Origin: Corynebacterium matruchotii
GTDB lineage: Bacteria > Actinomycetota > Actinomycetes > Mycobacteriales > Mycobacteriaceae
NCBI RefSeq assembly: GCF_011612265.2
Contig: NZ_CP050134.2
Location: 1,364,001-1,428,000 of the forward strand
Reading direction: 5' to 3'
Length of the DNA stretch: 64,000 bases
Positions 37,098 to 45,700 of the stretch are shown here, one piece after another. The notes under the pieces were generated by a model. It saw only the letters and a program-made list of their open reading frames with translations. It was not told the origin of the DNA and did no database searches. The position numbers were made by a program, and so were the translations under genes. Position 1 is the first letter of the stretch; each line of letters opens with the position of its first letter.

Positions 37098-39559
37098 CGC
37101 ATGTGGGCGCCGAACCGTTTCGCTGCCAACTCCGCGGCAGCTAGCCGGCCCACCGAGCACTCCTCATCTGTCAAGGTCCGATCTGGGGCCCGGAACACCA
37201 GGGCAAAGGCCAACGATTTCACGTCGGCCCCCAACCCTGCCGAGCGGTACACGTCGAAAAGCTCCACGGTTTCCAACAGGTCGCCGCCACCAGCAATAAT
37301 GGTCTGCCGCACCGTCTCGGCCGGCACATCCTCCGGCACCACCAACGCCAAATCCTGCTTCACCGCCGGAAACGCCGACAGCACCGGCGCCGGCAACACC
37401 TGCGTGAGCGGCAACGCCGACACATTGAGCTCCATGGCGCACGTGCGCTTCGGCAGACCCAACCGCTCCACAACCTGCGGATGCAGCTCACCGGCATGCC
37501 CCACCACGACACCATCCACCAACAATGCGGCACACCGGCCTGGATGCCACGGCAAATACTCCGCATTTTCCACCGTCAACGACACCCCGGCAGCCCGCGC
37601 CACCAGCTTCGCCGACTCGATCGCATCCGCATACGAATACTCCCGGCCCTCACCCCACGGGCCTGAAAACTCAATCAAACCGGTGCCCACGGTCGCCACA
37701 TGCAACGGCTGGTACGGCAATGTCGACAACAACCCAGCGATCTCCGCATCCGACGGCCGCTGCGCCACCGACAGCATCGGCGACATTCCCGCGCCCTGCA
37801 CCACCGACACCTGCTGTTGGCCAAACAACGACAAATTCGTCATGCCCCGCGCCACATTCCGCGCCACGGCCTCCAGCATGGACGGCAATAACGTTGTGCC
37901 CACAATGGCGTAATCCGCATCCAACGGGTTGCGCACCGCCACCGCGTTACGACGCTCATCCTCGGCTGCCAACCCCCACGTATCAAACGTGTCCTGCCGA
38001 ATAAACGGGGTCGGCAAAATCTCCACATAACCGCCATAAGCCAACGCATGCCCAATGGCCCGCCGCCGCTTCTGGGCCGGAGTCAACCCCTTACCCGCCG
38101 ACACGGTCGGCACAATCGCGGGAATATCCGCCAACCCCTCCAGGCGCAGCACCTCCTCCACCAGGTCCGCATCCTCGGTCAAATCCGGGCGCCACGTCGG
38201 CGGAACCACATCCAACATGCCATCATGCTCCGTAACCTTGCACCCCACCTCGCGCAGCCGACCGACCACCGTCTCCGGAGCATAATCCACCCCGGCAATC
38301 TGGCCCGGACGCGACACCGCCATCCGAATCGTGGGCATCACCGGCACCTCCCCCACCACGGTGCGGCCCGTGGAAATGGTGCCACCCGCAATATCCTGCA
38401 ACAAGGCGCAGGCCATATCCAAGGCGACCTCCACCAATGCTGGATCCACGCCCCGCTCAAACCGCCGCGACGCCTCCGAACTCAACTTATGACGCCGTGA
38501 CGACCGGGCCGTCACAATAGGATCCCACGTAGCGGCCTCAAAATACACTTCCGTGGTATCAGCAGAAATCTCCGACGACACGCCCCCCATCACAGCCGCC
38601 AACGACTGGATGCCGGCATCGTCGCAAATCACCACATCTTCAGGATCTAGCTTGCGCACAACATGGTCCAGGGTTTCCAGCTGCTCACCTTGCCGGGCCA
38701 ACCGCACCACCAAATCACCGCTGATCTTCTCGGCATCAAACGCATGCATCGGCTGACCCAACGCCAACATCACATAATTCGTCACATCCGTCGCCGGATT
38801 CACCGGCTGCTGGCCGGAAAGTAACAACTCCCGCTGCAACCACCACGGCGTCGTGGCCTTAGGATCAATGCCACTTACCCGACGCAACCCAAACCGCTTC
38901 GCCTTGGTCTCCGGTCGCAACTCCACGCCGATAAGCTTCGATGTTGGCTGCGGCACCTGCGGAAACTCCGCCAAAGCCGGATCCTGGTAGACCGCCGACA
39001 GCCCAAACCCGGACGCCAATTCCCGAGACAACCCCCGAGCCGACAACGCATAGCCACGATCCGGGGTGATATTCACGTCAAAAACCGTGTCATCCAGGCC
39101 CAATACCTCCCGGGCATCTGCACCCGGCTCCCCCGAATCCAACGTGAGAATACCTGACGACCTGGTGGTGAGTCCCAACTCCGCCGCGGAGCAAATCATG
39201 CCCTCCGACACGCGACCATACGTCTGCCGCGCCGAAATCTCGAAACCACCAGGCAGCACCGTCCCCGGCAACGCCACCACCACAATGTCGCCCACCGAAA
39301 AATTCTGGGCGCCACAAATAATATTCTGCACCTGATCCGGCCCCACCAACACCTGGCAGTAGCGGATCGGCTTCTTAAACTCCGTCAACTCCTCGATGGC
39401 GACCACCCGGCCCAACACCAGTGGGCCGGTGGTTTCCGGAATCGACTCGTATCCTTCGGTCTCAAACCCCACCTGCACATACATGGCATCCAACTCCGCC
39501 GGAGTCACACCAGCGAAATCCGGAAGCAAACTCTGAACCCAACTCTGAGTAATAAGCAT
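37091..39559 (-). CDS. pheT: Phenylalanyl-tRNA synthetase beta subunit
   Basis: 822 aa from ATG 39559 ([15 protein letters not shown]), with AAGGAG 11 nt upstream. Domains in order: EMAP-like tRNA-binding fold (about 40-150, [22 protein letters not shown]), B3/4 editing domain ([13 protein letters not shown] near 265), B5 domain, catalytic-like core, and the C-terminal FDX-ACB anticodon-binding domain ([18 protein letters not shown], about 730-820). It forms the alpha2-beta2 enzyme with PheS, 16 nt upstream. Confidence 0.96.
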   Translation of the reverse strand: MLITQSWVQSLLPDFAGVTPAELDAMYVQVGFETEGYESIPETTGPLVLGRVVAIEELTEFKKPIRYCQVLVGPDQVQNIICGAQNFSVGDIVVVALPGTVLPGGFEISARQTYGRVSEGMICSAAELGLTTRSSGILTLDSGEPGADAREVLGLDDTVFDVNITPDRGYALSARGLSRELASGFGLSAVYQDPALAEFPQVPQPTSKLIGVELRPETKAKRFGLRRVSGIDPKATTPWWLQRELLLSGQQPVNPATDVTNYVMLALGQPMHAFDAEKISGDLVVRLARQGEQLETLDHVVRKLDPEDVVICDDAGIQSLAAVMGGVSSEISADTTEVYFEAATWDPIVTARSSRRHKLSSEASRRFERGVDPALVEVALDMACALLQDIAGGTISTGRTVVGEVPVMPTIRMAVSRPGQIAGVDYAPETVVGRLREVGCKVTEHDGMLDVVPPTWRPDLTEDADLVEEVLRLEGLADIPAIVPTVSAGKGLTPAQKRRRAIGHALAYGGYVEILPTPFIRQDTFDTWGLAAEDERRNAVAVRNPLDADYAIVGTTLLPSMLEAVARNVARGMTNLSLFGQQQVSVVQGAGMSPMLSVAQRPSDAEIAGLLSTLPYQPLHVATVGTGLIEFSGPWGEGREYSYADAIESAKLVARAAGVSLTVENAEYLPWHPGRCAALLVDGVVVGHAGELHPQVVERLGLPKRTCAMELNVSALPLTQVLPAPVLSAFPAVKQDLALVVPEDVPAETVRQTIIAGGGDLLETVELFDVYRSAGLGADVKSLAFALVFRAPDRTLTDEECSVGRLAAAELAAKRFGAHMRA

Positions 39560-39575
39560 TATCCCAATATCTCCT

Positions 39576-40625
<1,050 letters not shown>

Positions 40626-40631
40626 TCATCC

Positions 40632-40660
40632 ATAATAGCGACTAGTTTGCAAACCACCAA
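40632..40660 (-). promoter_or_regulatory. pheST promoter
   Basis: On the minus strand TTGGTG (40655-40660), a 17-bp spacer and TATTAT (40632-40637) make a good sigma-A promoter. Predicted transcription start is near 40625, about 33 nt before the pheS GTG. It faces the HNH gene, whose palindromic site is 15 bp away. Confidence 0.6.
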
Positions 40661-40674
40661 GATCATAAATGGGG

Positions 40675-40694
40675 GTGATTTTGATCAAAATCAC
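40675..40694. promoter_or_regulatory. 20-bp perfect palindrome (candidate operator)
   Basis: GTGATTTTGATCAAAATCAC is identical on both strands. It lies between the divergent pheS and HNH genes, 38 bp before the HNH ATG and 15 bp outside the pheS -35 box. It does not fit the GlxR/CRP spacing (TGTGA-N6-TCACA). A dimeric repressor or activator site is the likely reading; the protein is unknown. Confidence 0.5.
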
Positions 40695-40731
40695 ATTTCT
40701 TCTTTCTTCAGGCTTTACTAGGGTATAAAGC

Positions 40732-41922
40732 ATGGAAACGCTTTACGACGCCTACTGCACCGCACAACGCAGCGGTGCCGCACTTGTTGCGCATGTGCGT
40801 CGTCAAGGCCTGAAAAAGCACCAAATCGCCCGGGATTTCCGCATCACCCAAAAAGAAGCAGACCTTTATATCTGGTTGGGCCACCAATTCACCGCCAAAC
40901 TCCTCATGCTCGCTGCCGAGAAACAGCTATCCGTCAGCCAGCTCCAGGTGGTGGCCAAGGCCGCGAATAAGGCCAGCGCTAACCTCGTCGACAAGCAGGC
41001 ACTGCGGCAAGAATTCATTCACCACGCCGCCACCTGCACCGTCGACGAGCTGCACCTCTACGTCAACACCCGGGTGCTCGAAGTCAACAGTGGGCGCGCG
41101 CCACGGAAAGCCGCAACCGGTATATCCAAACAAGCCGACGCTGACGGCATGGGCCATATCCACGCCGCCATGCCCTACCACGAAGCCAAAAAAGTCAGCG
41201 CCATCCTCGACACAGACGCCAAAAAACTCCGGCGGCTCAACCCCAACCTCGGCTATGCGGAAGCCCTCACCCACGCGCTCATCAACCGGGTCACCGCCCC
41301 CAGCGCCGACAGCAGCCCCACCAACACCCCCTGCTTCCTCTTCCCGCTCCAGGCGGACGCCACCTACTTCGCGGACGGCACCGTCGCCTTCACCAACGGC
41401 TCCACCCGCCCCCTCAAAGAACTAGTCAACGAACAACTCAGCGACTACGGCTACGTTATCGTCACCGCACTAGACGAAAACGGCGTCCCCACCGTCGCCA
41501 CCTCCTACCTCTGCCGGCGCCGCAACCCCGACGGTGGCGGCCGGGACAAACAACGAAGCTTCAGCCCCTGGCAAAAATTCATCAGCACCGCTGAATACCT
41601 GTGCTGCATGCACCCCGATTGCAGCTATCCGGCAATCTCCAGTCAGGGCCACCACCTCAAAGCTTGGACCAATGGCGGGCCCACCACCCTCACCAACTGT
41701 GTGCCCCTCTGCGGCCCCCACAACGCCCAAAACGACGACAACCCCGCCAAACACTGGCACAACGGCCACGCCATCAAAGACCCCGCCACCGGGCGAGTCG
41801 GCTGGCAATTCACCCGAGGCGGGCCCATCTACCACAATAAAAACCCGCTCATCCGCAAAGGAATGCGGGAATGGGCACTCGCCTACTACGGATTCATTTC
41901 GATGACTCCCACAAACAAATAG
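40732..41922 (+). CDS. HNH endonuclease-domain protein (DUF222/13E12-like)
   Basis: 396 aa. The N-terminal 150 residues are helical; the C-terminus is an HNH/zinc module with CCMHPDCSYP near 290, QGHHLKAWTNGGPTTLTNC and LCGPHNAQND near 307-335. Proteins of this layout (13E12 repeat family) are numerous in corynebacteria and mycobacteria and may be remnants or passengers of mobile elements; the target is unknown. A -10 box TAGGGT (40719-40724) 7 nt before the ATG, without a ribosome binding site, suggests leaderless translation. Converges on the methyltransferase gene with 29 bp of overlap. Confidence 0.82.
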   Translation: METLYDAYCTAQRSGAALVAHVRRQGLKKHQIARDFRITQKEADLYIWLGHQFTAKLLMLAAEKQLSVSQLQVVAKAANKASANLVDKQALRQEFIHHAATCTVDELHLYVNTRVLEVNSGRAPRKAATGISKQADADGMGHIHAAMPYHEAKKVSAILDTDAKKLRRLNPNLGYAEALTHALINRVTAPSADSSPTNTPCFLFPLQADATYFADGTVAFTNGSTRPLKELVNEQLSDYGYVIVTALDENGVPTVATSYLCRRRNPDGGGRDKQRSFSPWQKFISTAEYLCCMHPDCSYPAISSQGHHLKAWTNGGPTTLTNCVPLCGPHNAQNDDNPAKHWHNGHAIKDPATGRVGWQFTRGGPIYHNKNPLIRKGMREWALAYYGFISMTPTNK

Positions 41923-42694
41923 ACGCCGCGGTAGCCAAATTCAACGACTCCGCCGAACCCTTAATGGGAATCGCTACCCGGTGATCGGCCAACTCCATAA
42001 GCTCCGGCCCCAACCCATGCGCCTCATTGCCAAACAACCAGGCAGTAGGTCGGGCCAGGAGCTCATTAGCCGTGCCCAAATCCACCTCACCATCAGCCGC
42101 GGTCGCCATCAACTGCAACCCCCGACCTTTCAACAGGCGCAGCACCTCCCCCACATCCCGCGACCGCGCCACCGGCACATGAAACACCGACCCCGCCGAA
42201 GCCCGCACCGCCTTCGAAGACTGCGGATCCACCGTATCCCCCGCAAAAATCACCGCATCCGCCCCCAAAGCATCAGAAACCCGCACCAACGTCCCCGCAT
42301 TCCCCGGATCATTCGTCCCCACCGCCACAGTTACCAACCGGGGACTACGACCCAACGCCTCCCCCACCCGCCACAACACCGGACGGCACACCGCAAAAAT
42401 CCCCGGCGCCGTCGCAGTATCCGCCAACGACCGGGCCGCCCCCGTAGTAATCGGGTGTACAAACACCTGCATATGGCCCGCAGCCACCACAATATCCGCA
42501 AACCGCTTTGCCGCCTCCGCGGTTATAAACACATCGGTGGCGGAACCCGTAGCAACAGCGGCCTCCACGGAGTTGGAGCCTTCAACGATGAATCTCCCCT
42601 CTTTTCTTCTGACCGCTGTCCGATGTAGCTTTGCTGCTTTGACGATGCGGGGGGTGCGTTCGGTAAACGCTTCAGTGAAGTCCAGGCTGCTCAT
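41894..42694 (-). CDS. rRNA 2'-O-methyltransferase, SpoU/TrmH (TsnR-like)
   Basis: 266 aa. An N-terminal L30e-like substrate-binding domain (RRKEGRFIVEGSNSVEAAV, about 25-90) is joined to the SPOUT knotted methyltransferase: NDPGNAGTLVRVSDALGADA near 125-145, GNEAHGLGPELMELADHRV near 218 and IKGSAESLNLATAASICLWE near 242. It methylates a ribose in 23S rRNA by SAM; the exact site is unknown. Commonly found near infC-rplT-pheS in actinobacteria. Confidence 0.88.
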   Translation of the reverse strand: MSSLDFTEAFTERTPRIVKAAKLHRTAVRRKEGRFIVEGSNSVEAAVATGSATDVFITAEAAKRFADIVVAAGHMQVFVHPITTGAARSLADTATAPGIFAVCRPVLWRVGEALGRSPRLVTVAVGTNDPGNAGTLVRVSDALGADAVIFAGDTVDPQSSKAVRASAGSVFHVPVARSRDVGEVLRLLKGRGLQLMATAADGEVDLGTANELLARPTAWLFGNEAHGLGPELMELADHRVAIPIKGSAESLNLATAASICLWESSK

Positions 42695-42716
42695 TCACAT
42701 TATGGTAGCAGGTAGC

Positions 42717-42754
42717 AAAAACTCCACCACTTTCCTTCTGGGAAGCGGTGGAGT
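42717..42754 (-). terminator. infC-rpmI-rplT terminator
   Basis: On the minus strand ACTCCACCGCTTCC pairs with GGAAAGTGGTGGAGT (one bulge) and a T5 run follows. It begins 10 nt after the rplT stop. Confidence 0.85.
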
Positions 42755-42763
42755 CAGAATGTT

Positions 42764-43147
42764 TTAGGCAGCCTTGGGGGCGTTCACGTCTGCCGGTAGC
42801 GCGGCCTTGGCGGCCTCGCAGATCACGGAGAACGCAGCGAAGTCGTTCACCGCAAGGTCGGCCAGGATCTTCCGGTCTACTTCAATTTCGGCCAGCCGCA
42901 GGCCTTGGATCAACCGGTTGTAGGTGATACCGTTCATGCGGGCGGCAGCGTTGATGCGGGTGATCCACAGTTTGCGGAATTCCGATTTACGGGCCCGGCG
43001 GTCACGGTAGGAGTAGGTCATGGAGTGCAGCCATTGTTCCTTGGCCTTGCGGTATAGGCGGGAACGCTGTCCCCGGTAGCCCTTGGCTGACTTGAGAATC
43101 TCGCGACGTTTCTTCTTGGCGTTTACTGAGCGCTTAACACGTGCCAT
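42764..43147 (-). CDS. rplT: Ribosomal protein L20
   Basis: 127 aa, basic, early 50S assembly protein. [20 protein letters not shown] and [15 protein letters not shown] are the invariant L20 N-terminal extension, and [20 protein letters not shown] the globular part. In several bacteria L20 binds its own operon leader, which is relevant to the attenuator upstream of infC. Last gene of infC-rpmI-rplT. Confidence 0.97.
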   Translation of the reverse strand: MARVKRSVNAKKKRREILKSAKGYRGQRSRLYRKAKEQWLHSMTYSYRDRRARKSEFRKLWITRINAAARMNGITYNRLIQGLRLAEIEVDRKILADLAVNDFAAFSVICEAAKAALPADVNAPKAA

Positions 43148-43187
43148 TGTTTACAACTTTCCTTACAGCAATAGATTATGTGGTGGA

Positions 43188-43382
43188 TTAAGCCTTGCCC
43201 AGGAGACGCTTGACGCGCTTGGTGTCGGCTGGGGCTACATCCGTCGTTCCCTTCAGGCGACGGGTGCGTTTCGACGGCTTTCCTTCTAGGAGGTGGCGTC
43301 GATTAGCCCGCTCGCGGCGTAGTTTGCCGGAACCAGTGGTCTTGATCCGCTTAGCGGTGCCCTTGTGGGTTTTCTGCTTCAT
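43188..43382 (-). CDS. rpmI: Ribosomal protein L35
   Basis: 64 aa, 50S protein. [20 protein letters not shown] followed by [18 protein letters not shown] is the family consensus. Between infC and rplT, spacing 31 and 40 nt. Confidence 0.97.
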   Translation of the reverse strand: MKQKTHKGTAKRIKTTGSGKLRRERANRRHLLEGKPSKRTRRLKGTTDVAPADTKRVKRLLGKA

Positions 43383-43413
43383 GGGATTAAACGTCCTTCT
43401 AACTTTTAGGTCT

Positions 43414-43935
43414 CTACTTTTTGCCTTTGCGCACTGGGCCGAAGACCATGGTCATATTGCGACCATCTTGTTTGGGCTTCGATTCCACAATGCCGTAATC
43501 GGCAACATCCTCTGCCAGTCGGTCTAAAAGCCGGGTACCGAGCTCCGGTCGGGACTGCTCCCGGCCCCGGAACATGATGGTGACTTTTACTTTGGACCCT
43601 TTTTCGAGGAAGCGGATCACATTGCTCTTTTTTGTCTCGTAATCGTGATCGTCGATCTTGGGACGGAATTTTTGCTCCTTGACCACAGTTTGCTGCTGAT
43701 TTTTGCGAGCTTCACGAGCCTTTTGAGCCTGTTCGTATTTGAACTTGCCATAGTCCATGATCTTGCAAACCGGCGGCTTGGCGTTGGGGGCGACCTCAAC
43801 GAGGTCAAGGTCGGCGTCGTAAGCAAGTTTGCGTGCATCTTCAATATGCACGATGCCAACCTGCTCCCCATTAGGTCCAACAAGTCGAACCTCGGGTACT
43901 CGGATTCGCTCATTAATGCGAGCTTCAGCGCTGAT
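43414..43935 (-). CDS. infC: Translation initiation factor IF-3, AUC start codon
   Basis: 173 aa. The N-domain begins [20 protein letters not shown] (the first residue is decoded as Met), then [20 protein letters not shown]; the linker contains [16 protein letters not shown] and the C-domain [10 protein letters not shown] and [22 protein letters not shown] lies 5 nt before ATC at 43935, and an in-frame TGA lies four codons upstream, so no ATG, GTG or TTG can start the full protein; the next is GTG at residue 28, which would delete much of the N-domain. Rare start codons in infC allow IF-3 to repress its own translation (known in E. coli with AUU). Confidence 0.93.
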   Translation of the reverse strand: MSAEARINERIRVPEVRLVGPNGEQVGIVHIEDARKLAYDADLDLVEVAPNAKPPVCKIMDYGKFKYEQAQKAREARKNQQQTVVKEQKFRPKIDDHDYETKKSNVIRFLEKGSKVKVTIMFRGREQSRPELGTRLLDRLAEDVADYGIVESKPKQDGRNMTMVFGPVRKGKK

Positions 43936-44005
43936 GGGAACTCCTCAAGTAGCAAAGTGGATTATGTGATCTACCGTTATTCGCTAGCGATTCCCGTGAC
44001 ATACG

Positions 44006-44038
44006 AAAAACCCGTTTGCTTCTTCAAGAGCAAACGGG
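44006..44038 (-). terminator. Leader terminator / attenuator before infC
   Basis: On the minus strand CCCGTTTGCT, an 8-nt loop and AGCAAACGGG are followed by TTTTTC: a perfect 10-bp intrinsic terminator 70 nt before the infC start and about 70 nt after the predicted transcription start. No gene ends here, so its likely role is premature termination of the infC operon mRNA. Confidence 0.75.
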
Positions 44039-44088
44039 AGACCTGATACCTTGACCTCTTTACCGAAGCTTGAGGTGGGAAGATCTCC
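44037..44088 (-). promoter_or_regulatory. Competing stem (candidate antiterminator) in the infC leader
   Basis: On the minus strand GGAGATC (44082-44088) can pair with GGTCTCC (44037-44043) and, inside it, ACCTC (44072-44076) with GAGGT (44054-44058). The outer stem shares two bases with the start of the terminator stem, so the structures compete at least in part. What tips the balance (L20, IF-3 or ribosome occupancy) is unknown. Confidence 0.45.
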
Positions 44089-44113
44089 ACTTGCGTTGGG
44101 CGGTAGTGGGTTA

Positions 44114-44142
44114 ACTATAACACAGTAGGTACCCCCAAACAA
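44114..44142 (-). promoter_or_regulatory. infC operon promoter
   Basis: On the minus strand TTGTTT (44137-44142), a 17-bp spacer and TATAGT (44114-44119). Predicted start near 44107 gives a 170-nt untranslated leader, long for this genome and containing the attenuator. Confidence 0.6.
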
Positions 44143-44188
44143 GTCTGCGGCTAAGATAAGGGGCATAACCCAAGATAATTCTGATAAA

Positions 44189-44206
44189 CATCAGACTAGT
44201 CTGATG
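44189..44206. promoter_or_regulatory. 18-bp perfect palindrome over a start codon
   Basis: CATCAGACTAGTCTGATG is a perfect inverted repeat whose last three bases are the ATG of the following membrane-protein gene. A GATAAT -10-like box lies at 44174-44179. It could be an operator or an mRNA hairpin hiding the start codon. Confidence 0.45.
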
Positions 44207-45700
44207 GATCTTCCCAAATTTAGTGAGACTGACGTCCTACAACCATCAATGGAGTCGAAGCCGCCGGATACGCAACAAGCGCAAATTCAATCTGAACCGT
44301 GGTGGACTAATGAGAATATTATTATTCGCTTATGGGCCAGTTTTGGAGCGCTCATCACGTTTATTGGTGTGGCGTTCCTTGTTGCTTGGGGTATTAAAAA
44401 TGGGTGGCTCACCCCCACCATCCGGGTTGTGCTTGCAACCTTGTTGGGCATCGCTTTGTTGGCGACCACCCCGGTTTTGCGGCGTCGTCAGTTGCATTCC
44501 GCCGCCGTGGGTTCGGTATATGTCACCTCTCTTCTGACTCTTGGCGCCACCGCCATTAGCGTTGGCTATATTTTTGATATGTGCCCGCCGGTTGTTGCGT
44601 CTGCGGTGCTGGGGGTGATCGTCGCCGCGTATGGTCTGGGGAACCGGTGGTTGGCGCAGGAGGGTGTCGCTATAACCGTTGCGATTGTGAGTTTCATTCT
44701 GCTCGGGTGGCATATCAGCCGCGCTGGCCTTACCCCTCACGTGTTTCCGTATAGCCTGCCGGGTCTGCTGCTTCTTCTGACCGCTTATCGACGCCCAACC
44801 TGGCCAAACGCCCAAGCGGTTGCCGGGATCCTGATCTTTGCTGGTGCGGCCGTCGGCGACACCGGTAATTCGTGTTTCTTCCTGCTGGGGGCGATGCTTG
44901 TCACCATCGTGCTGCGTGGCCATTGGCTCATCACCATCAGCCTTTACCCGGTGATGTTTTTCCCGGGCACCCATCAGATATATTTCCTGCTGGTTTTCGG
45001 CATTTTCATCCTATGGGCCTGCCTGGAGCGCGCCAACCCTGTCCCATGGGGGCTTATTGCCGTGAATTTCCTATCCTTCCACAGCTATTTTTCCCTGGTG
45101 CAGGCCGGTTATTTCGTGGCGTTCGCCATCACCATTTGGTTCCTGCACCGGATTGACTACCGCGAGATTCTGTGGGGGCTTTGGACCCTCATTGGCCTAT
45201 ATTTGGTTCGCGGCCTGCTGGTGGCGGCCATTCTCAACCGGCCCATTGTGTTGGGGAGTCCGCACCCCATGGTGTGTTGGGCGATCGTCATTATGTTGGG
45301 GGTCACCGTCTACCGCTATAAGCAGGTTCTTCAGCTGCCGCGGCCCATACCCGCAGTGCTTGCCGTTATCGGGCTGGCGTTTTCGATGATTGTAGTGCTG
45401 CTCATCACCAGCACTCTCATGCCTTCCGAGGTGGGGTTTTATGCGGGCCATGCCATTGTGTCGGTGGCATGGTTGCTGTTGGCTGCTTGGTTGGCGATCT
45501 GGCGGCACACGTCGTTGAGCGTCGGCATGTTTTTAAGCATTGGCGTGATTACGAAACTCATCTTTTTCGACATGCAGGCAATCCAGGGGGTGCCGCGCAT
45601 CGCCGCGTTTATCCTCTCCGGCATTATTTTGATCGGTATCGCCGTCGGCTACGCCAGTAAGGGGGCCAAGAAGGCGCCGGTGTATGAGCCGGCCACTTGA
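44204..45700 (+). CDS. Polytopic membrane protein, DUF2339-like
   Basis: 498 aa. After a 45-residue hydrophilic N-terminus, about 14 hydrophobic segments fill the protein, in the compact repeated pattern of DUF2339 proteins (for example [20 protein letters not shown], then ending [19 protein letters not shown]). No transporter motif is visible and the function is unknown. It overlaps the 3' end of uvrA by 52 bp in convergent orientation. The start is given by the ATG inside an 18-bp palindrome; no strong ribosome binding site is present. Confidence 0.8.
   Translation: MDLPKFSETDVLQPSMESKPPDTQQAQIQSEPWWTNENIIIRLWASFGALITFIGVAFLVAWGIKNGWLTPTIRVVLATLLGIALLATTPVLRRRQLHSAAVGSVYVTSLLTLGATAISVGYIFDMCPPVVASAVLGVIVAAYGLGNRWLAQEGVAITVAIVSFILLGWHISRAGLTPHVFPYSLPGLLLLLTAYRRPTWPNAQAVAGILIFAGAAVGDTGNSCFFLLGAMLVTIVLRGHWLITISLYPVMFFPGTHQIYFLLVFGIFILWACLERANPVPWGLIAVNFLSFHSYFSLVQAGYFVAFAITIWFLHRIDYREILWGLWTLIGLYLVRGLLVAAILNRPIVLGSPHPMVCWAIVIMLGVTVYRYKQVLQLPRPIPAVLAVIGLAFSMIVVLLITSTLMPSEVGFYAGHAIVSVAWLLLAAWLAIWRHTSLSVGMFLSIGVITKLIFFDMQAIQGVPRIAAFILSGIILIGIAVGYASKGAKKAPVYEPAT

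Noticed and set aside
40675..40694. Reading the palindrome as a GlxR (CRP-like) site
   Set aside because: The half-sites GTGA and TCAC are 12 bp apart, not 6.
40732..41922. A mobile element boundary around the HNH gene
   Set aside because: No terminal repeats, target duplications or transposase; only the protein family hints at mobility.
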